Shown here: positions 16,393 to 25,018 of the stretch, in pieces
How the letters are laid out: every line of letters starts with the position of its first letter
How positions within the stretch are numbered: position 1 is the stretch's first letter
From: Nocardia harenae NBRC 108248
Lineage (GTDB): Bacteria > Actinomycetota > Actinomycetes > Mycobacteriales > Mycobacteriaceae
DNA: 64,000 nucleotides
Direction of reading: 5' to 3'
Assembly: GCF_001612885.1 (NCBI RefSeq)
Contig: NZ_BDBH01000011.1
Coordinates: 310,001-374,000, forward strand
Position numbers and translations under genes: made by a program
Notes under the pieces: model-generated
What the model saw: only the letters and a program-made list of their open reading frames with translations
Told to the model about the DNA's origin: nothing
Database searches by the model: none

Positions 16393-16480
16393 ATGACCGG
16401 GGATGCTCTTCCCTCGGAAACTGTGCTTCCAATCCGAGATCGGCGCGCCGTGGCTCGCGCCCGCGTGTGGAGGTTCGTTG

Positions 16481-18283
16481 ATGGTCGATGCACAGCCGAC
16501 GGGAGCGCGAGCGGTAGCCCGCGCGCTCGGTCGTTTCGCGGAGAAGATCGATCACCGGGTCGGCTGGCCCCGGCTTCGGCCGACGCTGCTCGGCCTCGCC
16601 GTGCTGGCCGGGTCGCGGGAGCGGCTCCGCGCGGAGAATCTGTACAGCGCGGGCCCGCACCCGGGCGAGCTACCGCCCGAGCCGGCGAACCCGCACGTCC
16701 GCACGATCGACGGCTCCTGGAACGACCTCGCCGATCCGGGCGCGGGCGCCGTCGGCTGCCGCTTCGGCCGGAACTTCCCGCCCGCGCACACCTTTCCGGA
16801 GAGCGCGGAGCGGCTGCTCGACCCCAACCCGCGTACCGTCAGCCGCACCCTGCTGACCAGGGACACCTTCCGCCCGGCGAGCACGCTGAACCTGCTGGCC
16901 GCGGCCTGGATCCAGTTCGAGGTGCACGACTGGCTCAGCCACGCCGCCGACGACGACCGGCCGCACGAGGTCCCGCTGGACCCGGGCGACCCGTGGCCGC
17001 AGCACCCCATGACGATCCCGCGCACCAGCGCCCTCCCCGGCGAGCCGCCCACCTACACCACCGAGCAGTCGCACTGGTGGGACGCCTCCCAGATCTACGG
17101 CAGCACAGCGGAGTTCGCCGACTCCATCCGCAGCAAGGACCGCGGCATGATCGCGGTGGACGAGCACGGGCTGCCCCCGGTCGACATCGAGGCGCTGGCG
17201 CTGCGCGACGACACCGCGGCCAATTTCTGGGTCGGGCTCGCGCTGCTGCACTCGCTCTTCACCCGCGAGCACAATGCCATCTGCCTGCGGCTCTCCCGGC
17301 GCTACCCGGAGCTCACCGACCAGCAGCTCTACGACACCGCGCGGCTGGTGAACGCCGCGCTGATCGCCAAGATCCACACCGTCGACTGGACACCGGCGCT
17401 GATCGCGCACCCGACCACCGTCGCGGCCATGCGCGCCAACTGGTTCGGCATCCTCGGCGAGGGCATCAGAAACCGGTTCGGCCGGGTCGCCGACAGCGAG
17501 ATCCTGAGCGGCATCCCCGGCGCGCCGATCGACGACAGCGGCGTGCCGTACTCGCTCACCGAGGAATTCGTCGCGGTCTACCGCATGCACCCGCTCATCC
17601 CGGACACCCTCACCCTGCGCGCCCTGGCCGACGACAAGCCCGGCCGCGAGCTGGACTTCCCCGACCTCGGCGTGGCGCACGTGCGGGAGCGGCTGACCGA
17701 GACCCCGATGGCGGACCTGCTCTACTCCTTCGGCCGCGCCAACCCCGGCGCGCTCACCCTGCACAACTACCCGAAGCACCTGCAGAACCTGGAGCGCCCC
17801 GGCTACCCCGCGCTCGACCTGGCGACCGTCGACATCCTGCGTGTCCGGGAGCGCGGCGTCCCGCGCTACAACGAATTCCGCAGGCAGCTGCGGCTCGCCC
17901 CGGCCGCGACCTTCGAGGAACTCACCGACGACCCGGCCTGGGCGCGGGAGCTGCGCGAGGTGTACGGCGAGGTGGAGAACGTCGACCTCATGGTCGGGCT
18001 CTACGCCGAGACCAAGCCCGACGGCTTCGGCTTCAGCGACACCGCATTCCGGATCTTCGTGCTGATGGCCTCCCGGCGGCTCGCCGCGGACCGCTTCTTC
18101 ACCACCGACTTCCGCCCCGAGGTCTACACCGAGGCCGGCATGGCCTGGGTGCGCGAGAACGACATGCGCAGCGTGCTGCTGCGCCACTTCCCCACGCTGG
18201 CACCGGCTCTCGACGGTGTCGCCAACCCCTTCGCCCCGTGGCGCAGCACCGCGGACAGCCAGGAGAGGAACACCGACCGATGA
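16481..18283 (+). CDS. Haem peroxidase-superfamily fatty-acid dioxygenase (alpha-DOX/COX-like)
   Basis: The 600-residue protein starts at ATG 16481, with GGAGG at 16469-16473 and a 7-base gap. It belongs to the animal haem peroxidase/cyclooxygenase superfamily. WIQFEVHDWLSHA contains the distal-site histidine motif HDW seen in plant and bacterial alpha-dioxygenases and peroxidases, SHWWDASQIYG and FTREHNAICLRL are family blocks, and MHPLIPDTL and NYPKHLQ follow in the proximal half. Such enzymes add O2 to fatty acids to form hydroperoxides. No signal peptide is present, so it is intracellular. Its stop overlaps the start of a catalase-related gene by 4 bases, a pairing that points to hydroperoxide formation and conversion in sequence. 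Confidence 0.9.
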   Translation: MVDAQPTGARAVARALGRFAEKIDHRVGWPRLRPTLLGLAVLAGSRERLRAENLYSAGPHPGELPPEPANPHVRTIDGSWNDLADPGAGAVGCRFGRNFPPAHTFPESAERLLDPNPRTVSRTLLTRDTFRPASTLNLLAAAWIQFEVHDWLSHAADDDRPHEVPLDPGDPWPQHPMTIPRTSALPGEPPTYTTEQSHWWDASQIYGSTAEFADSIRSKDRGMIAVDEHGLPPVDIEALALRDDTAANFWVGLALLHSLFTREHNAICLRLSRRYPELTDQQLYDTARLVNAALIAKIHTVDWTPALIAHPTTVAAMRANWFGILGEGIRNRFGRVADSEILSGIPGAPIDDSGVPYSLTEEFVAVYRMHPLIPDTLTLRALADDKPGRELDFPDLGVAHVRERLTETPMADLLYSFGRANPGALTLHNYPKHLQNLERPGYPALDLATVDILRVRERGVPRYNEFRRQLRLAPAATFEELTDDPAWARELREVYGEVENVDLMVGLYAETKPDGFGFSDTAFRIFVLMASRRLAADRFFTTDFRPEVYTEAGMAWVRENDMRSVLLRHFPTLAPALDGVANPFAPWRSTADSQERNTDR

Positions 18284-19392
18284 CCGACGTCGCCGAGCGC
18301 ACCTACGTCCGCTACGCCCCGGAGCTGGAGACCCCCCGCGCCGACGAGGAGCAGATCATCGACCGGATCATCGCCGCGCTACGCGGCAACAACGAGCGCG
18401 CCTACCGCATCTACAAGCGCGGGCTGCGCGACGCGCACGCCAAGAGCCACGGCATCCTGCGCGGCGAGCTGACCGTCCCCGCCGACCTGGCGCCGGAGCT
18501 CGCGCAGGGTATGTTCGCCACCCCCGGCACCTACCCGGTGATCGCCCGGCTCTCCAGCACCTCCGGGGTGATCCGCAGCGACCAGCTGCGCGGTGTGCGC
18601 GGGCTCGGCATCAAGGTGCTCGGCGTGCACGGCCCGCGCGCGCTGCCCGGCGACACCGCCACCACCCAGGACTTCATCATGGTGACGCACCGGGAGTTCC
18701 TCTTCGCCGACGCGCACGCCTACCTCACCATCGGCATGCCGACCGCGGTGGCACTGGCCCGCATCCCCGACCCGCTGCTGCGCCGCGGCAGCACCCTGCT
18801 CGCCGCGGTGAACCAGCACGTGCTCGGGCGGATCAAGAAGCGGCTGCCGGAGAACCTGGCCGTCTTCGTCGCGCCGAACACCCACATCCTCGGCGAGCCC
18901 TTCTACTCCTCGGCCCCGCTGCGCTGGGGTGACTACGTGGCGAAGCTGGAGTACGTCGCGGTCTCGCCGGAGGCCGCCGCGCTGCGGGGCACCACGATCG
19001 ACCCGAAGGCGGGGGTGAACGCGCACCAGGACTCGATCGTCGATTTCTTCGCCCAGCACGGCGCCACCTACGAACTCCGCGCCCAGCTCTGCACCGACCC
19101 CGCCCGGATGCCGATCGAAGACGCCACGATTCCGTGGCAGGAAGAGGAGTCACCGCACCGCACCGTGGCCACCGTCCGCTTCGAGCCGCAGGACCCGTAC
19201 ACCCCGGAGCGCCGCGCCTACGGCGACGACGTGCTCTCCTTCAACTCCTGGCGCGGGCTCGAGGCGCACCGCCCGCTCGGCTCGATCAACCGGCTCAAGC
19301 AGCGGGTCTACGAGGCGTCGAGCAATTTCCGGCACCAGGTGAACAACGCGCCGCGGGTGGAGCCGGGCGATGTCTCCGAGCTGCCGGATTGA
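18280..19392 (+). CDS. Catalase-related haem protein (probable hydroperoxide-metabolising)
   Basis: The ATG overlaps the peroxidase stop (ATGA) and has AGGAGAGG upstream. The 370-residue protein matches the catalase fold: RDAHAKSHGILRGELTV gives the distal histidine block, MFATPGTYPVIARLSS and TQDFIMVTHREFLF follow. The classical proximal RxFxY motif of true catalases is not apparent; instead the C-terminus has FNSWRGLEAHRPLGSIN and a later VYEASSNFRH, as in catalase-related proteins found next to lipoxygenases or haem dioxygenases. Coral allene oxide synthase is the best known member of that group. A role in converting fatty-acid hydroperoxides from the upstream enzyme is therefore likelier than H2O2 removal, but is inference. 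Confidence 0.85.
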   Translation: MTDVAERTYVRYAPELETPRADEEQIIDRIIAALRGNNERAYRIYKRGLRDAHAKSHGILRGELTVPADLAPELAQGMFATPGTYPVIARLSSTSGVIRSDQLRGVRGLGIKVLGVHGPRALPGDTATTQDFIMVTHREFLFADAHAYLTIGMPTAVALARIPDPLLRRGSTLLAAVNQHVLGRIKKRLPENLAVFVAPNTHILGEPFYSSAPLRWGDYVAKLEYVAVSPEAAALRGTTIDPKAGVNAHQDSIVDFFAQHGATYELRAQLCTDPARMPIEDATIPWQEEESPHRTVATVRFEPQDPYTPERRAYGDDVLSFNSWRGLEAHRPLGSINRLKQRVYEASSNFRHQVNNAPRVEPGDVSELPD

Positions 19393-19494
19393 GTGGATAG
19401 CCCGCGGATAGCGGCGGAGTGGAACGTGCACACCGCGGTTTCACAGCGACGACCGCATCGCGGTGCAGCAGAACAGGATCTACACTCGAGCACC

Positions 19495-22089
19495 ATGCTG
19501 GAGCGCTGGCAACTGCTCGATCGCCCCGAAGAATCCCGTACCGTCCGCGCGGCGCTGACGGGCGACGATGCCGGTGGCATCGTCCTCGTCGGCAATGCCG
19601 GGGTCGGCAAGACCACGCTGGCCCGGATGGTCACCGCGGAGCTGGATGTCCCGGTTCGCTGGGCGGTGTGCACCGAGTCGTCGCAGGCGATTCCGCTGGG
19701 AGCCTTCGCGCCGTGGATCGACGGCTCCGCAACCCGTGACCCGCTCGCGCTGCTCACCGAGGCGCGCAAGAACCTGATCGCCGGCGACGACCCGGTGATC
19801 GGCGTGGACGACGCGCACCTGCTCGACCAGCTCTCGGCCACGCTGCTGCACCAGATCGCCGCGGAGCGCAGCGCCCGGATCGTCGCCACCGTGCGCAATG
19901 GCGAGCAGGTGCCGGGCGCGGTGCTCTCGCTGTGGAAGGACGACTACCTGGAGCGGCTGGAGTTGCAGCCGATGATCAAGGGCCAGTGCGTGCAGCTGGT
20001 GGAGTCGGTGCTGGCGGGCACGCTGGAGGGGCTCAGCGCCGACGTCATCTGGGAGTCCTCCGGCGGCAATCCGCTGTTCCTGCGGAACATGGTCGAGGGC
20101 GCGGTGGAGGCGGGCAACCTCACCGAGGTCGAGGGGGTCTGGCAGCTGCGCGGCCCGACCGCGGTGCCGTCGGGGCTGGTGGAGCTGCTGCACGAGCGAC
20201 TCCAGCGGGCCGGGGACGCGGTGCTCGACGCGCTGCGGACGCTGGCGCTCTACGAACCGCTGGACCTGGACATCCTCACCGCGCTCGCCGACCCGGCCGC
20301 GGTGGACGCCGCCGAGCTGGCCGGGCTCATCCGGATCAGCACCGACACCCCGCCCACCGCGCGCTTCAGCCACCCGCTGCTCGGCGAGGTGGTGCGCAGG
20401 CAGATCGGCACCGCCACCGCACGGGCCCGCTGTGGCCGGATCGTGGACGCGCTGCGCGACCGCCCGCTCGACACCGCCGCCAGCCGCATCCGGCTGGCCC
20501 GGCTCTGCGTCGACAGCGACCGCCCCATCGACCCCGACCTGCTCATCACCGCCGCCAAGGACGCGGTGGCGCTGGCCAACCTGCCGCTCGGCGAGCGGCT
20601 GGCCCGCGCCGCGCACCAGCGCGGCGGCGAGCTGCGCGCCGCCGAGCTGCTCTCCCGCGCGCTGCTCTGGCAGGGCCGTCCACAGGCCGCCGACGAGATC
20701 CTGGCCGGCTACGACCCCGAGCAGCTCGACCAGCTGCAGATCGTGCAGTGGGGGGTGCCGCGGGCCAGCCTGCGCTTCTGGTCGCTCGGTGACGTGGCGG
20801 GCGGCCGCACGCTCATCGATGTCGTGGGCGCCAAGGCCGAGCACCCCGCGCTGCGGCTCATCGTGGATGCCGTGCGGGCGGCGATGGCGGTGCACGAGAA
20901 CCGGATCGCCGAGGGGATCGCCGCCGCCGAGGCGGTGCTGGAGTCCCCCGAGGCCCCGCGCCAGGCGGTGGATTTCGCCGCCTTCGCCGCCGGGCTCGCC
21001 ATGCCGGTGGCCGGGCGCGGCCTCGACTTCGGGCCGATCGCGGCGCGCAGCCGGGCCGAGCAGCAGCCGACCGACGGCATGATCCGGGTCATGGTCCGCT
21101 ACTGCGACGTACTCGCGCTGACCACCGTCGGCGAGCTGGACGCGGCCGAGCAGCGGGCCGCGGAGTACAACGAGTTCTTCTCCTCCGGCCAGTTCCTCGG
21201 CTGGGCCATCGCCAAGATCGCGGTCGGCGTGGTCGCCACCGCGCGCGGCCGCTTCCGGGAGGCCATCACCGCCTTCGAGCAGGCGCTGGCCGCGCTCAAT
21301 GCCGAGACCTCGCTGCCCTGGCAGCTCCCCGCCCGGCTGCTGCTGGTCCGCGCCTACGCCGCGCTCGGCGACATCGAGAAGGTCGGCAAGACCCTGGACG
21401 AGGCCGCCGAGCACGCCGGCGCGCACCTGGCCCTGCACGAACCGCAGCGCATGCTCGCCCGCGCCTGGGCCGCCGCCCCGCAGAACAGCGCCACCGCCGC
21501 CGAACTCGCCCGCCGGGCCGCCCGCATCGCCCGCTCCGCCGGGCAGTTCGCGCTGGAGGCCGAGGCGCTGCACCACGCCGCCCGCTTCGGCGACGGCACC
21601 GGCGCGGCCCGTCTCGCCGAGCTGGCGCCGAAGGTGCAGGGCGGGGTGGTGGCGCTCTACGCCCGCCACGCCGAGGCCGTCCATGCCAACCGGGCCGCCG
21701 AACTCGACGCCGTGAGCGCCGAATTCGAGGCGGCCGGGCTGCTGCTCTCGGCCGCCGACGCCGCCGCCCAGGCGGTGCCGATCCACGACCGGGCCGGGCA
21801 GCGCGGCCCGAGCGCCCGCTGCACCGCACGGGCCGCCGAGCTCTCCTCCCGCTGCGACGGCGCCACCACCCCCGCCATCACCGCCGCCAGCCGCCCGCTG
21901 CCGATCACCCCGCGCGAGCGCGAGATCGCCGCGCACATCGCGCAGGGGCTCTCCAACAAGGAGATCGCCGAGCGGCTGGTGGTCTCGGTGCGCACCGTGG
22001 AGGGGCACATCTACCGTGCCTCGATCAAGCTCGACGTGGCCGACCGGGAGCGGCTCGCCGACGTGGTCTGGCCCGGCGTGCGGCGCTGA
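19495..22089 (+). CDS. Large ATP-binding LuxR-family transcriptional regulator (LAL type)
   Basis: The 864-residue protein starts at ATG 19495. Walker A VGNAGVGKTTLAR lies near residues 27-39, Walker B-like VIGVDDAHLL follows near residue 100, then a long TPR-like helical region. The C-terminus has a complete LuxR helix-turn-helix: TPREREIAAHIAQGLSNKEI, then VSVRTVEGHIYRASIKL. LAL/MalT-type regulators are switched on by a ligand and nucleotide bound to the large N-terminal part. It begins about 100 bases after the catalase-related gene on the same strand and may control that operon; the GAGTA palindromes upstream of the operon are candidate sites. That link is unproven. Confidence 0.92.
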   Translation: MLERWQLLDRPEESRTVRAALTGDDAGGIVLVGNAGVGKTTLARMVTAELDVPVRWAVCTESSQAIPLGAFAPWIDGSATRDPLALLTEARKNLIAGDDPVIGVDDAHLLDQLSATLLHQIAAERSARIVATVRNGEQVPGAVLSLWKDDYLERLELQPMIKGQCVQLVESVLAGTLEGLSADVIWESSGGNPLFLRNMVEGAVEAGNLTEVEGVWQLRGPTAVPSGLVELLHERLQRAGDAVLDALRTLALYEPLDLDILTALADPAAVDAAELAGLIRISTDTPPTARFSHPLLGEVVRRQIGTATARARCGRIVDALRDRPLDTAASRIRLARLCVDSDRPIDPDLLITAAKDAVALANLPLGERLARAAHQRGGELRAAELLSRALLWQGRPQAADEILAGYDPEQLDQLQIVQWGVPRASLRFWSLGDVAGGRTLIDVVGAKAEHPALRLIVDAVRAAMAVHENRIAEGIAAAEAVLESPEAPRQAVDFAAFAAGLAMPVAGRGLDFGPIAARSRAEQQPTDGMIRVMVRYCDVLALTTVGELDAAEQRAAEYNEFFSSGQFLGWAIAKIAVGVVATARGRFREAITAFEQALAALNAETSLPWQLPARLLLVRAYAALGDIEKVGKTLDEAAEHAGAHLALHEPQRMLARAWAAAPQNSATAAELARRAARIARSAGQFALEAEALHHAARFGDGTGAARLAELAPKVQGGVVALYARHAEAVHANRAAELDAVSAEFEAAGLLLSAADAAAQAVPIHDRAGQRGPSARCTARAAELSSRCDGATTPAITAASRPLPITPREREIAAHIAQGLSNKEIAERLVVSVRTVEGHIYRASIKLDVADRERLADVVWPGVRR

Positions 22090-22109
22090 TCAGGGCCCCG
22101 GCCGCGACC

Positions 22110-23081
22110 TCAGTGCCAGGACCCGCGCCCCTCGGCCCCATTGCCCGCAGGCACGGCGTCCTGCGGGGACATATCGCCCCCGAGCCCCTTCTCCACCGCC
22201 GCGGCGCGAATCGCATCGACCACGATGAGTAGCGCGGCGCGGCGAGCGGTATTGGTGCGGTAGGCCAGCGACACCGTCCGGGTGAAGACATCGGCCAGCG
22301 CCACGATATCGACCCCCGGCGGCCGCAGCGCCAACCCGAGGTCGGAGACGAGCGTGACCCCGAGCCCCGCCGCGACCATCGCCATGGCGGTCGCCTGCTC
22401 CTCCACCTCGTGGTCGATCCGCGGCTCCACCCCCGCCGACTGGAACGCCAGCCGCACCGCGTGCCCGAAGTGCGACCGCGCGGGCGCCAGGATCCACGGG
22501 TGCTCGGCGAGCTCGGGCAGCGTCACGGTGGCCGCGCCGACCATGCCCGCGGGCACGCAGCCGTAGAGCCGCTCGACCGCGATCACCGCCCGCTCCAGCC
22601 CGCGATCCCAGGTGACCGGCGAATTCGAGTAGTCGAGCACGAAGGAGAGGTCGAGCGCCCCGTCCCGGACGGCGGCCGCCGTGGCCTCGGGCGGCAGCTC
22701 CCTGGTGCGCACCAGGATGCCGGGGTGCGTGCGGGCCAGCGACTCCAGCGCGTCCGGGAGCAGCCCGGAGGCGACCGATGCCCACACCCCGGCGGTGAGC
22801 TTGGCCGTCACCGACTCGCCGGCATCCTCCAGCGCCTGGGTGGCCCGCTCCACCGAGGCCAGGATCTCCTCCGCGTGCTCGGCGAGCAGCAGCCCGAGAT
22901 CGGTGAGCTGCACCCGCCGCCCGCGCCGCTCCAGCAGCCGCGCCCCCACATCCCGTTCCAGCTGCGCGAGCTGCTGCGATACCGCCGAGGCGGTGTAGTG
23001 CAGCGCGCTCGCGGCGGCGGTGATGGTGCCGCGCCGATGCAGCTCGCGCAGCATGCGCAGGCGCGCCAGCGACAGGTCCAT
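22110..23081 (-). CDS. LysR-family transcriptional regulator
   Basis: The 323-residue protein has a standard LysR winged helix at its N-terminus: LSLARLRMLRELHRRG, ITAAASALHYTASAVSQQLA, LERDVGARLLERRGRRVQLT. The effector domain starts near residue 90 with AGVWASVASGLLP and includes ALDLSFVLDYSNSP and GLGVTLVSDLGL. It is divergent from the amino-acid dehydrogenase at 23286 with a 204-base region between the starts, the usual arrangement in which a LysR protein controls its neighbour. It is convergent with the LuxR gene, only 20 bases apart. Confidence 0.93.
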   Translation of the reverse strand: MDLSLARLRMLRELHRRGTITAAASALHYTASAVSQQLAQLERDVGARLLERRGRRVQLTDLGLLLAEHAEEILASVERATQALEDAGESVTAKLTAGVWASVASGLLPDALESLARTHPGILVRTRELPPEATAAAVRDGALDLSFVLDYSNSPVTWDRGLERAVIAVERLYGCVPAGMVGAATVTLPELAEHPWILAPARSHFGHAVRLAFQSAGVEPRIDHEVEEQATAMAMVAAGLGVTLVSDLGLALRPPGVDIVALADVFTRTVSLAYRTNTARRAALLIVVDAIRAAAVEKGLGGDMSPQDAVPAGNGAEGRGSWH

Positions 23082-23285
23082 GAACCGAGCCTAATTCTTG
23101 TGCAGGAACCGTGAACACTGCCGTGAATGAACCGTTAATAGACGCGCGACCCGTTTCGGCCGCACGCTGGACGGACCGGGCACGCGCCATCGACAGCGAC
23201 GACGACGTCCGGGCGGGGTACTGACGACAGGCTGGGATTTCCCCGTGGCGACCGAGTTAAACGCGCGATGAGGAGGTGGTTCTTC

Positions 23286-24536
23286 GTGACCACGATGCGG
23301 AATCCGGCCGGGGGCACCCCGGAGCTGACCGGAACAGCCACGGCGACGACGGCGCTGCCGGTCGCCCCCAAGGCGCTGCGCCCCCAGCCGTACATGCGGC
23401 TGCACTGGACCGATTCGGTCACCGGTGCCGTCGGCTACCTGGTCGTCCACACGCTGCGCGCGGGGCTCGCCACCGGCGGCACCCGCATGCGCGCGGGCTG
23501 CACGCTCACCGAGGTCGAGGATCTGGCCCGCGGCATGGCGAACAAGACCGCCACCTTCGACCTGCCGATCGGCGGCGCCAAGGGCGGCATCGACTTCGAC
23601 CCCAAGGATCCGCGCGCGCTCGGCGTGCTGGAGCGGTTCTGCGAGGCCATGCGGCCGTGGATCGACGCGCACTGGGTCACCGCCGAGGATCTCGGCGTGC
23701 CGCAGCACCTGATCGACCAGGTCTTCGAGAAGCTCGGGCTCGGCCAGAGCTACCACGCCGCCATCCGGCGCGCCGCCGATCCGGCCGCCACCCTGGCCCG
23801 GGTCCGCGCCGGGCTCAACGCCGCGGTCGACGGCGGCTTCCTGCTCGGTGACGTGATCGGCGGCTACGGCGTCGCGCACGCCTGTCTCGCCGCCGCCGTC
23901 TCCTGGGGCCGCTCCCCCGCCGACACCACCGTCGCCATCCAGGGCATCGGCACCATGGGCGGCGCCGCCGCGCACTACCTGCACGAGGCGGGCATGCGGG
24001 TGACCGCCCTCGCCGACGCCGCGGGCACCCTGCACTGCGCCGACGGCCTCGACGTGCCCGCGCTGCTCGCCCTGCGCGACGGCTACGGCGAGATCGACCG
24101 CTCCCGGCTCCCCGCGGGCGTCGAGCAGCTCCCCCGCGGCGCGGTGCTCGCCGCCGAGGTGGACATCCTGGTCCCGGCCGCCATCTCGTACGCCATCACC
24201 CCGGACAACTCCTTCGACGTGCGCGCCAAGGTCGTGGTCGAGGCCGCGAACGCCGCCACCACCCCCGAGGCCGAGGCCATGCTCGCCGCCCGCGGCATCC
24301 CGGTACTGCCGGACTTCGTGGCCAACGCAGGCGCCGTGGCCTGGGCCTGGTGGCTGCTGCTCGGGCTGGTCGACGACAACCCGGAGTACTCGTTCGACCG
24401 GTTGCGCACGATCATGCACAGCAAGGTCGCGCTGCTGCTCGCCGCCTGGGCGGACCAGGGGGTCACGCCGCGCGACACCGGGCATCGCTGGGCCGACGAG
24501 CCCGGCACCGGGGTCACCGCGGTCGTCATCCCCTGA
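23286..24536 (+). CDS. Glu/Leu/Phe/Val dehydrogenase
   Basis: The GTG at 23286 lies 7 bases after AGGAGGTGG and gives 416 residues; an in-frame ATG 18 bases upstream has no such site. Catalytic lysines are visible in MANKTATFDLPIGGAKGG (Lys87 and Lys99), matching the substrate-binding and catalytic lysines of the family. The coenzyme domain contains IQGIGTMGGAAAHYL, a GxGxxG Rossmann motif. VDILVPAAISYAIT and LPDFVANAGAV are conserved late blocks. The enzyme oxidatively deaminates an amino acid (glutamate or a branched-chain one) with NAD(P)+. The particular substrate cannot be told. The divergent LysR gene is its probable regulator. Confidence 0.92.
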   Translation: MTTMRNPAGGTPELTGTATATTALPVAPKALRPQPYMRLHWTDSVTGAVGYLVVHTLRAGLATGGTRMRAGCTLTEVEDLARGMANKTATFDLPIGGAKGGIDFDPKDPRALGVLERFCEAMRPWIDAHWVTAEDLGVPQHLIDQVFEKLGLGQSYHAAIRRAADPAATLARVRAGLNAAVDGGFLLGDVIGGYGVAHACLAAAVSWGRSPADTTVAIQGIGTMGGAAAHYLHEAGMRVTALADAAGTLHCADGLDVPALLALRDGYGEIDRSRLPAGVEQLPRGAVLAAEVDILVPAAISYAITPDNSFDVRAKVVVEAANAATTPEAEAMLAARGIPVLPDFVANAGAVAWAWWLLLGLVDDNPEYSFDRLRTIMHSKVALLLAAWADQGVTPRDTGHRWADEPGTGVTAVVIP

Positions 24537-24614
24537 TCGCGGCCATCCCGCCGGGCGGTCGGCGAACTCGGCTCGCACCGGCCCGGGGGCGGTCGCCGTC
24601 ACCCTGATCGCCGG

Positions 24615-24638
24615 GCCCGCGGTCCACGCGCCGCGGGC
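24615..24638. terminator. Hairpin abutting a convergent stop
   Basis: GCCCGCGG (24615-24622) and CCGCGGGC (24631-24638) are exact inverse repeats around an 8-base loop, directly next to the stop of the minus-strand gene at 24639 and about 80 bases after the dehydrogenase stop. Confidence 0.5.
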
Positions 24639-24962
24639 TCAGCTCAGGAGGCGGTCCACCCGGAAGGTGCCGCACCCGCTGCCGCGCATGAGCCGTTGCG
24701 TCCGCTCGGTGGCGACCAGGTCGACCATCTCGTAGCCGGGCGGCCGGTCCAGCCAGCGGACCCGGGTGAAGGTGACGTTCGCCCCGTTCGCGGTGGCGCG
24801 CATCTCGAACCGGCCCGGCCGGGCGGCGCCATTGGTCACCAGCGGGTAGAACGCGAACTCCGTGCGCCCGTCCGGCTCCACGGTGAGCGTCAGCCCCGTC
24901 TCGCCCTGCGCGCAGGTGTACGACCCCACCCACTCCCCCGGCACCCCGCGCAGCTCCGGCAC
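24639..24962 (-). CDS. Small conserved-looking protein of unknown function
   Basis: The best reading is 107 residues from GTG 24962; earlier codons lack a good start and the divergent SARP gene begins at 25019. The sequence looks like a compact beta domain: GEWVGSYTCAQGETGLTLTV, then TEFAFYPLV, GRFEMRATANGANVTFTRVRW, and CGTFRVDRLLS. Two cysteines (YTCAQG and SGCGTF) could form a disulfide, which suggests an extracytoplasmic or anchored relative whose signal peptide has been lost or is not seen. I do not recognise the family. Start is uncertain. Confidence 0.5.
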   Translation of the reverse strand: MPELRGVPGEWVGSYTCAQGETGLTLTVEPDGRTEFAFYPLVTNGAARPGRFEMRATANGANVTFTRVRWLDRPPGYEMVDLVATERTQRLMRGSGCGTFRVDRLLS

Positions 24963-25018
24963 CCCCGGCGGCGTCGCCAGGGCAGCCCTGACGCACCGTC
25001 GGCGGCACAATAGCGATC

